This document shows, piece after piece, positions 1 through 11,900 of a stretch of DNA of 64,000 nucleotides (position 1 is the first letter of the stretch; each line of letters starts with the position of its first letter). The stretch comes from Cannabis sativa (taxonomy: Eukaryota; Streptophyta; Magnoliopsida; Rosales; Cannabaceae). The notes below the pieces were generated by a model. It was not told the DNA's origin and ran no database searches. It saw nothing but the letters and a program-made list of their open reading frames with translations. Where the stretch lies: assembly GCF_029168945.1 (NCBI RefSeq), contig NC_083604.1:10904812-10968811 (forward strand), in the 5' to 3' direction. The translations under genes were made by a program, and so were the position numbers.

Positions 1-530
1 TGAGAAGATCAATGGAATATTAGAAACATGTTGTGAGAATATTTGATAAAGGATAGATTATCTTAGAATAATCTCTTCCCTGATGAGATTTTTATTTAAA
101 AGTGATAATTAAATGTACCACAGGTTAGGTACCTTAATAAGTATGGTACAAGAGAAATATTAGATACCTGTTTACTGAGGTAATTAGGCTAGGTATCCTA
201 TCAGCTAGCCTTAACTCCTGCGTTGTCCGGAGTATATAATGTGTTTCATGTCTCCATGCTGAGGAAAATATGTATTAGACTGGACCCATATTCTAAGCTG
301 TGATGATGTTCAAGTTCAGACAAATTTATTATATGGGAAAAATATGTTGTCCATGTTTTGGACTAGAAACAGGAGGTACTATAAAATGAGACAGTTCCAC
401 TAGTTAAAAAATTGCTATAAATGTATATATACCAAGGTAGAAACAGCAATTTGAGAGTTAGAATCATAGATATGGGGTAACATCCCAAATATAAATTTTG
501 AGGACGAAATTTTTATAAGGAGGGGATGGT
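1..530 (+). pseudogene. 3' end of a Ty3/gypsy (Tekay-type chromovirus) pol with chromodomain, decayed
   Basis: About 180-270 reads as the C-terminal pol signature of chromoviruses (VYNVFHVSMLRK), followed by a one-base frameshift in an A-run and then a degenerate chromodomain tail at about 350-530 ending in a FEDEIFIRRGW-like stretch with several stops. A purine-rich tract (aaggaggggatgg, 518-529) directly before the LTR is the polypurine tract. The rest of the element lies to the left of the window. No intact reading frame remains, so it is non-functional. Lineage assignment rests on the chromodomain position and on the long LTR starting TGTAATATCCC, a pattern known for Tekay/Del-like elements. 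Confidence 0.75.
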
Positions 531-3271
531 TGTAATATCCCGATAAGCCTAATGGTAATTAATTAGGGTTTACATTTATATTATGAGTTAATAAGGTAAT
601 AAGTGGGATTATGATCCTATTAATTTATTTCAGCATAAAATTTAAATTTTGCTATAAGTGAGTAAATAATTGTAATTTGTTAATTATGGAGATTTATATA
701 GCACGTGTGAATGTAATATGAGCTATATGTAGAATAAAAATATTTTTAGGTTCGGTGACCATAAAGACTCAATAAGTGGATATATATAAGCGTAATTTGT
801 TAATTACGGGGATTTATTTGAAATACGTGTTTATAATATGAGTTATTTGTGGAATATAAATATTTTCAAGTTTGGCGACCCTGGAGACCCGATTGGAGAC
901 CAAAAATGTCACAACAGTTTTAGTTAGAAATATTGATGAGATTATTGGGATAAGTTGATTTTAGAAATATCATAATATTTTAAGGTACTCAAAGTTGCCA
1001 AATACTCTGAAAATAGAGATTTCTTAGTGGCTAAGAAATAATAAGATAAATATTAATAATAAATTTTTTATTAATATTATTATATTATTATTAATATATA
1101 ATTATAATATTATTTATATAGATAACGTAAACTTAACTTAACTTTTTATATATATATTAAGTAATTAGTGAAACAGAACAGAGCGAACGAACGACGAACG
1201 AAACCTTTATTTTCCCTCCTTCAATAAAACTTTCTCCTCCTATATTCATTTTCTTCAATTTTCAATCCAAAACTTAGCGATCTAAGCTCCGGTAGTAGCA
1301 GGATAGCAAATCTTTGAAAAGGAAAAGCTTAAGGTATGGTTTAATTTCGTTTTAAGTTTAAAAACAATTGGTTTCGTATAGGGGTTTTGTGAATTAGAAT
1401 AGTTATGAAGGTTCTGGCCTTATAGAATTATTCTCGGGTAGTCACGGGACTAGTTCCGATATTTTCTTGTTGAATTTGAGGTGATTTTGAGTTAGAAATC
1501 GAATTTGGAACTTTTTAAAGCTTAGTCCAAACGTTAATGGCGTTTTTCATTTAAGGGGTCGAGTTTTATTTTTGTTCCGTAAGGATTGTAATATTTATGG
1601 TATATATGCGCCCTGTGAAGTTTGGAGTGATTTGGATAAGTTTTGGTAGTGTTTCGGTGAGGGCGAAAATTGGGATTTTCGAGTTTATAGTTTTTAGAAA
1701 TTTCTAAGAGATCAGAAATTGTATTTTTGTCATAACTTTTGACTCAGGTGTCCGTTTTGGATATTCTATATACTGTTTCGAAGCTTGCAACGAGCTCTAT
1801 AATATGGTGTATGTTTTAGAGCCAAAATATAAGTTTATTTTAGTATATTTATACCGCAGGGTTTGGTAGAAAACCTTAGATTGTCTTATGTGAATATTAA
1901 GCAGTGTTTTAGAATAAACACTTATTGGTTTATCGTTGTTGTGACACAGGGCCGATATCATCGAGGATAGTTCTCCACTTGGGTTGGCCAAAATGTATGA
2001 ACCTGAATTAAAGGTAAGAAAAGTATATTGTACTGCATAGTACATTGTATGTAATACAATTAGTATTGTTATGAATTGATTAATATTAAGATATAGTTAA
2101 TATTGTTATATAATGAAAAGACTAATTGGTTGAGTAATGATAAGGTGATAATATTATGCATGTGATATATGGGCTTACCTGATTAGATGATGCGATTTTT
2201 CTGGCGACGTACTGGGCGTAAGTACGGGCATCAGTGATATATGATGAGTACCGAGTGTAGGTACGGGCTCCCCTGATTAGGTGGTTCAATTTTTCTGGCG
2301 ACGTACTGGGCGTAAGTATGGGCGTTAGTGATATATGATGAGTATCAAGTGTAGGTACGGGCTCACTTGATTAGGTGATGCAATTTTCCTGACGACGTAC
2401 TAGGCGTAAGTACGGGCGTCGGTGACATATGATAAGTACCGGGCCTAGGTACGAGCTCGTCTAATTAGACGATACGATATATTGGTGCCAGATTTTGGCA
2501 CAGGCTCACCTAACTAGGTGATGCAGTTATGCGACATATGGGTGACAGGCTGTGGCACGGGCTTCCTTGATTAGGCGATACAATACAAGATTATCAGATT
2601 AAAGCATCGACTTGCCTGATTAGGCAACATAATGTTATGAAGATGGTTGCTTTATGTGGTAACATATAAATTATTTATATGATTAAATGAATATGAATTC
2701 CATTATTGGTATAATGGTTTTCTATTACAAAATATTTGTATGCTGATGTTTATTCGAGGCAGATGACAGTAGTGATTTGGATTTCATCTTATGAACAATG
2801 TGTGATGGTTTGATTCTTATTGTGTATAAATGACAATGTTCGAATAACAAACTATATGATTGTTACTATTACTTTTCTTGCTGAGTCCTTGTGACTCACG
2901 GGTGCTATGTGGTGCAGGTAAAGGCAAAGAAAAGCTAGATCAACCATGAGGTGACAGTCTTCTCCAACAATGTACATATTGACCTCACTGGCCTGCGTGC
3001 CGAGTTTCTAGAAGTTTTTTTTGGGCTGGCTGTATCTATTGTGTATTTTGATTTTGTGTTTAAATGGTTGTCGTATATATTTCTTTAGCAAAACTTTTTA
3101 TAGCAGGATCCCCGGAACACACTTTTTATGCTGTTATAATGTCCGTTTTTAGTATTTTATTTTAGTCAAGTTTTTAATATTATCATAGTTTTTAATAATT
3201 AATTATTCTATTAGTACTAAACTAGTTTATAAAATCACGCATGTGGCGTCCCTATAGATTAGGGCGTTACA
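531..3271 (+). mobile_element. 3' LTR of the Tekay-type Ty3/gypsy element (2741 bp)
   Basis: The LTR runs from TGTAATATCCC just after the polypurine tract to GGCGTTACA, so it has TG...CA ends. At 3272 the sequence switches abruptly to a minus-strand copia gag, which fixes the boundary. Length of 2.7 kb suits the Tekay lineage. It contains a tandem-repeat block at about 2178-2640. Small open frames inside it (for example 1797-2045) look like chance. The 5' LTR and body lie outside the window. Confidence 0.8.
2178..2640 (+). repeat. tandem repeats inside the LTR (94-bp units, then shorter ones)
   Basis: A block starting cctgattag recurs at 2178, 2272, about 2366 and 2460, a period of 94 bp. 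Each unit contains the motif ggcgacgtactgggcgtaag or a variant. From about 2508 the period shortens to about 51 bp (2508, 2560, 2610). Units have diverged by scattered substitutions, so the array is not recent. Confidence 0.75.
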
Positions 3272-4006
3272 TTGGAGGTCGACCAGTCTGGGAGTATCCA
3301 GTGGATTGGTGTTTCTTGGCTTGAGCAAGATTAGCTTGAGGAGAATTCAGATCCAATAGGGCGGTGGAATGAGTAAGTTCAAGTCGCATCTCATGATTTT
3401 GCAGCATAAATTGAACTTCTTGAAGAGTGAGTTTATCTTTGGAGGTCAGATTCACAACAATGGATTCATATTCATGTCCAACTCCAGCAAGAACATAAAG
3501 AATCAGTTGTTCTTCTGAAACAGAGTTCCCAGCAGCACGAAGTCCATCGGCATAGCCTTTCATCTTCAACATGTATTCATCAATCGACTAGGAACCTTTA
3601 TTGGTGTTTTGGAGAAGGGACATGAGATGAATCATTCAGGCCTTGGATCGAGTATTGAACAATTGCTCCAGTGTTTCCCATATTGCAGTAGCAGATTCAC
3701 AGTGCACAATATGGCCAATCATTGGGTCAGATCTCAACGACATTAACCAAGATAAAAGAAATTGATCAAGACGCATCCATTTATGAAATTCAGGGTTACG
3801 TATCATGTTTGAGGAACCAGGTGCTTCTAATACCTAAGGTTTGGGTCTTGGATGTCGACGCAGCAAAATATCTTCAAGAGCACGGATGGTGGGAAGAACT
3901 TGAGACCGCCAAAAAAATAGTTGCTTTGATCTAATCTTAGTGGAGGTAAGAACATGGTGGTAGGAACCACGGTAGGACTGGTGAAATTCTTTGCAGAGGT
4001 CGCCAT
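3272..4006 (-). pseudogene. Ty1/copia gag (UBN2-type), truncated by the Tekay insertion
   Basis: The reading starts at 4006 (MATSAKNFTS...), then LRLDQSNYFFGG, WMRLDQFLLSWLMSL, HIVHCESATAIWETLEQLF and, at 3572-3272, EEQLILYVLAGVGHEYESIV with TSKDKLTLQEVQFMLQNHE. These are hallmarks of the copia gag/UBN2 domain. There are frame changes near 3830 and stop codons near 3590 and 3640, so it is dead. At 3271/3272 it is cut by the Tekay LTR. The rest of gag and pol should lie left of the window, beyond the Tekay element. A primer binding site (TGGTATCAAGAGC, read on the minus strand, about 4027-4015) lies just upstream of gag. Confidence 0.8.
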
Positions 4007-4030
4007 TGTCGTCTGCTCTTGATACCAAGT

Positions 4031-4270
4031 TGATTCTAAGAAGTAGAATCCAAAACAGAGAAAACAGAGAAAGTTGAGAGAAGAGAAATTAAGAGAAAGA
4101 GGGTGAAACAAAGTGTGTATCATTATTACTACACTCACAAGATTACACGCTACATATAATAGTAGAAGAGTATACGAGGAAGCATAACGACTTAACAAAA
4201 AATAAATTTAACTAACTAACCAATACTTTCAGTTGGTTGTTAATCAACACTGTCACTAACTTCCTCAACA
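4031..4270 (-). mobile_element. 5' LTR of the copia element (240 bp)
   Basis: Read on the minus strand it starts TGTTGAGGAAG (4270) and ends TTAGAATCA (4031). It is followed by AC and the tRNA-Met-type primer binding site TGGTATCAAGAGC. Short LTR length, TG...CA ends, PBS spacing and the gag downstream all agree. Confidence 0.75.
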
Positions 4271-4706
4271 ATATATGACTATTTATTAATTAATTAAACC
4301 TTTAATGATTAGACTTATTAAAAAAATATTATTTAATTAATAAATAATTAAATATATATATAGCTTTAACTCATTATAGTTGATTCATTTTGTTTTACCA
4401 GTTAAATAAATTATTCTAATTTTATATTTTATTTATTAAATAATAATATTTTAATCATGTATTAAAATAATTTATCATTTAACTTGATATTTAATAATTA
4501 AAATTGTTGGACCAAACTCGCTGACTTTGTCTTGGCATAAGTGTAGCTTGGTCAGGGTTGTATTTTGCTATTGCGATTCAATTTTTGTTATCGCGATTAT
4601 TCTTTTCTCTGTGACATGGTTTTCAATGTTTAGTCTTGTTTCTGTGACACAGTTTTGAGTGTTTGAGTCTTGTCTGTATAACACGGTTTTATTTTATTAT
4701 TAGTTC
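4271..4706. other. AT-rich spacer with a short imperfect tandem repeat
   Basis: No coding frame is seen. Between about 4605 and 4690 a roughly 40-bp unit is repeated imperfectly three times (gtgacatggttttcaatgtt, gtgacacagttttgagtgtt, ataacacggtttta). The rest is low-complexity AT-rich DNA. Confidence 0.5.
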
Positions 4707-6654
4707 TATTGGGATTTTATGCCCTAAATAAAACTCATTTCAATATAATCAGATTTACTAATTAATAAGAGATCAAAAATTATTTTATGTTGCATGGTTC
4801 ACATGATTGCTTTCATGATTATATGTTCCATGTATAAATTCTATTAAATCAAGAACATATTAAAGTGTTTTCAATAGAGTGGCATATAATCACAATTATA
4901 TGTTTCAAAATTTATGTCTCATGATTTCTCAGTATACTGGATTTACACTAACATAATAATCAGCGATAAAGTTTACTTACACCTTAAATAAGTGTTATGT
5001 TCTTTCCAAGGCATTGGCAAAATATGCGAGTATCAGATGTATGGAGTATACATCGGACCGGACAGATATTGACATTGGATAAGATATCATAAACTTATCA
5101 TTATATCTATCTAAGTCAATATCACCTAGTTGATCTTAGGCCAATAGATCTTAATCCTGATATGGTTAGGTTCGATCTCAACCGTGTTATTTAGGTTCTT
5201 AGAGTTATTCGTTAAAGTTGACCAATGGATCTTTCAGATACTTATATCTTGGGAACATGGTAGTACACTTGAGGGGGAGCGCTAATCATAAATATGAAAT
5301 CTATAGCTTCTATAAGTATTTAGAAGTGAAACAATAATTTCCTTCGAGCTTGGCTTAATAGAGATAAATGATTGAGATCTCATTTCCGTAATTATATTAG
5401 TTTACTGAAATATCATTTATAGGTAGCTAAGTGTTTTAAGGATAAAATACATTGAAGGGTAGAATGGTAAATTTGTCCCTACTTGATGTAGATCATCTAT
5501 AGAGGATCTTTAACTATTTGGATTATTACAATGGATAATTAATAGCGTATCTATATCTTGGAACATATAGAGCATTTTATATAAGTAGGAGTATAATTCC
5601 AAATCTATAGTGGAGTTAAGAGGAATTAATAAATTAGATAATTTACTTGGTACATTATAGATCTACTTATTGGAAGCTTGATTGTATGGGCCCATGGTCC
5701 CCACACTAGTTGAGATAATACTGCTTGTAGACTCAGTTAATTGATTTAATTAATTAATTATAATTCTAAATTAGACTATGTCTTATTTATGATTTTTCAC
5801 TAAGAAGGGCTTTATTGTGAAGAAAAGAGGTTTTAATGTTTATTTGTTAATTGAGAGACTTTGTAAGGTCTAATTAATAATTAAGTAAAATAATAATTTT
5901 ATTTGATAATTAATTATAATTATTAAATAAATAATTTTGACATTTATAAGATTGAAATTAAAAAATATGGCATTAGTGAAAGAAAAGATAAATTATGAAA
6001 TAAAATGGCAAAATTGTAACTAGTGAGGCCCACTATGTATGGCCAGGGCAGTTAAGGTGATTTTATCCATTTATTTATCTTTTTTTAATCCATATAATTT
6101 AAATCCTAAACCTTAGTGGAAATACTATAAAAGAAATAGGGTAAATACCATTTTAGACCCTGTATTTTACAAAAGTTGTCAATTGAACCCTCTATTTTGT
6201 TAAATGATAAAATGGACCCTGTATTTTTCAAAATGGTACAAATAGGACCCTTAACTTAATTTTTGACAACTTTTTTTTTAATATAACCAACTTGAAAAAT
6301 ACGAACAGATACAGAAAATGTAAACAGTTTTGTCATAACACATTTAGATCGGATTATTACTAAATTTTATTTTGACAAAAAAATCAGTTCAGGGTCCTAT
6401 TTTTACCATTTTGGAAAATACAGGGTCCATTTTGTCATTTAACAAAAACAGGAGGTCCAATCGGTGCCTTTTTCAAAACACAAGGTCCAAAACGGTATTT
6501 ACCCAAAGAAATAAGATGGCTCTCATTCTTATCCAATCTCTAATAACCTAGTTTTCATTCTTTGTCAAACAATTAGAAAATTGAGAGTCTCCTACCTTTG
6601 TATTTCGATTTTCTTCTTCTTCTTCATCAAATTCAAAGCGTTTAGTGATAGAGT
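4707..6654 (+). mobile_element. Angela-type Ty1/copia LTR, copy A (3'-truncated)
   Basis: It starts tattgggattttatgccc, the Angela/BARE-like LTR start TGTTGG...ATGCCCTA with one change. It aligns through its length with the reverse complements of the LTRs at 6655-8515 and 11720-13616. A 366-bp MITE interrupts it at 6139-6504. It stops at about 6654 inside the region matching the motif gtgatagag of copy B, where copy B begins. Its own last 200-300 bp are absent. Confidence 0.7.
6139..6504. mobile_element. Mutator-type MITE with 9-bp target duplication
   Basis: Terminal inverted repeats: GGGTAAATACCATTTTAGACC at the left and GGTCCAAAACGGTATTTACCC at the right, whose reverse complement matches at most positions. 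The element is flanked on both sides by AAAGAAATA (6130-6138 and 6505-6513), a perfect 9-bp duplication, which is diagnostic of Mutator-like transposition. It has no coding capacity and is largely palindromic. Confidence 0.88.
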
Positions 6655-8515
6655 TGTTGGGATTTATTTTACCAGGATCTAGATTTACTAACAAGTATGT
6701 TGAATTAACATCCTAAATAGGAATATCTCTAATACGATAAAATTAAATACATAACAATTTAAAAAACCTTACATTGATTGCAGCGAAATAATATGACTCA
6801 TTCTGCTTAGATCTCTAACCCTTATTCTTTTCTGTCGTAAAGTATTATCAAGATCTGAGCCTAGATTGCTTTCTCTCCTTCGGATTTGGTTACCACACTA
6901 TGATTGAGTACTTGACTTGCTATTTGTGGGCATGGCACTCTATCACTATAGGCTCGAGTATGAAGAACAATGAAGGAGGCTTGAAAACTGTATAGAAGGT
7001 GTCTCTCATCTACTAGTTGTCAGAGAATGAAAACTAGGGCTTAGGGTTGAATTATATGGATTGAAAAAGAATAAAATATTGGGCAAAAATAATACACTAA
7101 GGCCGACCATATAATGGACCATTCTCTAGTTATAATTTGCCACTATACTTCAACAATTTATTCTTCTTTCAATAATACAATATTTTCCAATTCAATCCTA
7201 TAAATGCCAAAACTATTTATTTAATAATTTTAATTAATTATCAAATAAAATTTCCATTTATATTATTTATTAATTAGACCATAAAAAGTCTCTTAATTAA
7301 TAAATTAACCCCAAAATCTCTTTTCTTCACGATTAAGCCCTTTCTTAGTGAAAATTCATTAATAAGACATAGTCCAATTTTAGAATTATAATTGATTAAT
7401 TAAAATCAATTAACTAAGTCTGCAAGCAGTATTATCTCAACTAGTGAGGGGACCATGGGCCTATATAACCGAGCTTCCAATAAGTAGATTTATAATTTAC
7501 CAAGTAAATTCCCTAACTTATTAATTCCTTCTTGGGCCACTATAGATTTAGAATTGCACTCTCAATTATATAGAACACTCTATATGTACCAAGATATAGA
7601 TACGTTATGATTATCCATTGTTACAATCCTAATAGTTAAAGATCCACTATAGATGATCTACATTGAATAGGAACAAATTTACCGTTCTACCCTTTAATGT
7701 ATTTTATCCTTAAAACACTTAGCTACATAGATATGATATTTCATTAAACAAATATAATTACTGAAATGAGGCCTCAATCACTTATCTCTATCAAGCCAAG
7801 CTCAACGGAAATCATTATTTCACTTCTAAATACTTATAGAAGCTATAGATTCTATATCTATGATTAGCGCTCCCACTCAATTATACTACCATGTCCTTAA
7901 TCTATATGTCACGAGAAGATCGAATTGGTCGACTTTAATGAACAAATTGAAGAACATAAATAATACAACTAACATTGAAACTAACCATATCAGGATTAAG
8001 ATCTATAGACTTAAGATCAACCAGTGATATTGACTTAGAAAGATATAACAATAAGTTTATGATATTTTATCCAAGTTCAATATCGGTCCAATCCAATGTA
8101 TACTCCATACATCCAATACTGGTATACTTTGTCAATGCCCTGGAAAGGACGTAACACTTATCCAATGTGTAAGTATGTCTTATCGTCGATAATCATGTCA
8201 GTCTAAATCCAGTGCACTGACAAATCCAAGGTGTAAGTATGTCTTATCGCCGATTATCATGTCAGTCTAAATCCAGTGCACTGACAAATCATGGGACTTA
8301 AACTTTTAAACATACAATCATGATTATATTCCACTATGCTCACAATACTATAATCATAAATAAATATATGTTTTGGACTTAATAGAATTTATACATTAAA
8401 CATAATCATGAAATAAATCATGTGAAGCATGAAACATAAAATGATTTCTCATCTTTCATTAATTATTAAATTTGATTATAACAAAATAAGTTTTATTTAG
8501 GGCACAAACTCCAAC
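6655..8515 (-). mobile_element. Angela-type Ty1/copia LTR, copy B (3' LTR)
   Basis: On the plus strand it runs from TGTTGGGATTTATTTTACCAG to ...GGGCACAAACTCCAAC. It is the inverse of copy A and homologous to the solo LTR at 11720-13616. To its right, read on the minus strand, lies AGTGCAAG directly before the LTR start, matching the polypurine/3' UTR context of Angela/BARE elements. This is therefore the 3' LTR of a minus-strand element whose body is mostly deleted. Confidence 0.7.
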
Positions 8516-8760
8516 TTGCACTAATATAAAACTAAAAGTGCATTTCAATTAATCTCAACACCTTAATATCGAGATCAAGTGTAGTATGTAATATTTTCTC
8601 TGTAATAGGATCTGACAGGTTGTATTTAATACAATCTTTCCTCCACTATTACATCTCCTTAGTCACAAAATTCTTAATAGTGTAAAATTTCTCCCTATAT
8701 GTCTACTCCTCTAAGGATACTAGATTCATATATACATATTTATATTATATATGTGTGTAA
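8516..8760 (-). mobile_element. remnant 3' untranslated region of the Angela element
   Basis: Read on the minus strand this ends in TTAGTGCAAG immediately before LTR copy B and contains phrases such as GACTAAGGAGATGTAATAG and GGTGTTGAGATTAATTG, which resemble the region before the 3' LTR of Angela elements. No coding sequence is left. The outer limit is uncertain. DNA from 8760 to 8878 is plain AT-rich sequence. Confidence 0.45.
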
Positions 8761-8967
8761 AGGCATATTTATGTTGTACCTCTAGGTTTTTTTTTTCAAG
8801 AAACAAAATAAATTTCTTAAAGAAAATATATAATTTATAGAAATTAATTCTAAATTAAGCACAAATAAACATCTAGATTTTTTTTTTTTGATAAATCAAA
8901 AAAGTTTGTATTGCATCAAATATCTTTTACAGCCTATTCACCTTTGGTTCTAAAAAAAATAATCTAT

Positions 8968-11900
8968 TTACAACAATTCAATCCACCTTTTATCCTCCTT
9001 ACTAACTTTTTTTGTCAAAAACAATCTACTTCTATATTTGACATCATTCTTCACTCTTTTTACAATTGTATCAACTATATAACACTTTGAATTCCACCAG
9101 TTTTTATTTCGATTTTTCCATAATTGGTAGACTAATGCTGCAATGGCAGCAGCCATCACCCTCCTTCGACTCTTTGAGAGCTTTGATCGGGCCAACCACC
9201 TGAAGAGATGCGAAATGCTACCTACTCTTGTATTCCATGCTCGCCAATTTTTGATTTCTGTTAGACATTTTAAGCTGAAACTACGCTCAAAAAATAAGTG
9301 TTCAGTCGATTCCTCATACATCTCTCATATTACACATTTTGTATCTATCACAACATTAAACTTTTTTAGTCTAGTCTTTGTTTGGAGACGGTTTAGCACC
9401 GAAATCCATAGAATTAAACTATGCTTCGGTACATTAAGTCTATTCCAAACAACATTTGCCCAATGGACCTTTAGTTGGTTTCCAACCAGCATTAATAAAG
9501 TCTATCAAATGTTGTATGCACCTATTATAAGTGGCTGAAAGTTGGTGCCTTTGAGATGATCTTTGGCAACCCCAATACGCTTCCGATACCAACTCCCCAA
9601 GGGTGGGACTTTGTAATCCCACCAATCTCTTCCTTTTAAGAACACACTATGTATCCATCTCACCCATAGATTGTCTTGTTTGAATGAGATTGCCCAAACA
9701 TGTTTCTCAATAGCAGCTGTGTTCCAAGTTATAATCTTCCTAAAGTCGAGTGCCCCTTCTTTTTTTGGCTTGCATACTTCTCCCAATGCGACATAACCTA
9801 GGCCTGCATGTTTTGAATCGCCTTTCCAAAGGAATGCCCGACACATGGCATTAACTCTTTTCAAGTGTTGTTTAGATAGAATCATGATATGTGCCCAATA
9901 TGTGTGAATAGAAATCAATACATAATTAATCAAGGTAACTCTACCCGCAAATGAGATGTTTCTTGAGCTCCAATGCTGATTCTATTCGTCATCTTTTCTA
10001 CCAAAATTTTAGTTTTAGCACTTGAAAGTCTCCTGGCAGCAATGGGAATGCCAAGATATCTAAATGGCAGCTTGCTCCTTACAAAACCCAAAGCATTTAA
10101 AACTCTTTGAATTTCAAAATCATCCATCCCGCTAAAGTAAAAAGTAGATTTAGAATTACTTGGTTGAAGTCCCGAGGTGTTCGCAAACAACTTGAGACCT
10201 TGAAGTAAGAGATAGATGGATTTGAAATCCCCATGACAAAAGAGTAATACATCATCTGCGAAGCTCAAATGATTCAATTGAAGATCCTTGCATCCTTCAT
10301 GAAACTGAAAATCATTCTTCTTCCCAATCTTAACCATGATACGGGAAAGGTATTCCATACCCGAAACAAATAAGAGAGGGGACAAAGGATCTCCTTGTCT
10401 TAGACTCCTCTTTACTTCAAAAAAGCCATGTAAAGATCCATTAAGAAGAATGCTAAATCTTGGAGTGCGAATACATACCATGATTAGTTTGATGAAGCTT
10501 TCCGAGAAGTCAAAAGCTTGTAACATCTCCTCAAGAAAGTCCCACTCTATTATGTCGTATGGTTTCCTCAAATCTAGTTACAGTATGCAGTTTGCCTTGG
10601 CATTTTTCCTCTCGTAATGCCGAACTAGATCTTGTCATATTAGAACGTTGTAGGCAATAAATCTCCCTTGTACAAAGCCTCTCTGATTTTACGCAATGAT
10701 AGGAGAAGAATATCCCTTAAGCGAAAACAGATCATCTTTGTTTCAATTTTATAAACTACATTACAACAAGAGATAGGTCTGACATCACTTACATTTTCAG
10801 GACAGTTAGACTTTGGAATCATTGTTATTGTGGTAGCATTGATCTCCTTGAGTAGCTTCCCTGTGTTAAATAAAGATAGTACAACTTTGGATAAATCACT
10901 TCCCACTATGTTCCAATTATCTTGAAAGAAATGGTTGTTGAAACCATCTAGACCCGGTGCTTTCTGCCCAGATATTGAGAACGCTGCCATCTTCATTTCC
11001 TCATTCGAATATAGTTTGCTGAGTAGAGCTTTTTGATCAGCATTTAAAATAGGTCCAGTCGAGATGGCACTTTTCAACACAGTCCTCCTATTCTCCATTT
11101 TAGTCCCCAACAACTTTGTGTAAAAATCGAGAAAAGTATCACTAACTTTGGATGGATCACTAATCCAATTTCCAGCCATATCTTTAATGAAGAGAATTCT
11201 ATTCTCTTGACTTCTTGCTCTGATGCTGGCATGGAAGATTGAAGTATTAGCGTCACCATCTTCTAGCCAATGTGCCTTAGCTTTTTGAGCAAGAAAGGAA
11301 AGATATTTACTATGAGTTTCCTTATATTGCTCATTAGCCATTCTCTCATCATGAATGAGTTTACTGTTAAGAGGATCCCTTTGCAAGCTTTCTTACCAGG
11401 TTTTTAAAAGACTTTGGGCTTTGATGTCTTTGGCTGCAATGTCCCCAACATCCAACCAATTAAAGACTCTAATCGCTTTCTTTAAAATTTTAAGCTTAGC
11501 AATTAGCTAAAACATGGGTGTGCCTTGTACTCTTTCTTTCCAAGCCTTAGAAATTAGCTCCACAAAGCCTTTTGATTGCTGCCAAAATCTAAAAAATCTG
11601 AAAGGTTTTTTTCCAATATTCAGGTGAGGATAGACTGACAAAACCGCAGGACAATGATAAAATTAGCCTTCCGTTAAAAAGACAGTTTCTACATCTATGT
11701 AGTGGTCTATCCATGCTTGTGTTGGAAATTATTTTACCAGGATCTTAGATCTACTCACAAGTATGTTTATTAACACCCTAAATATGAACTTTCTAAAACG
11801 ATGAAATAAACACATATAAAGTTTAAGAAACCTTACATTGGGTGCAGCGGAATATAATGACTCCTTCCGTTCAGATATCTAGCCCTTGATTCCTTTACGT

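Noticed and set aside
2178..2640. Regularly spaced repeats, considered as a CRISPR-like array
   Set aside because: Units are adjacent and homologous through their whole length, without unique spacers, and lie inside a plant LTR.
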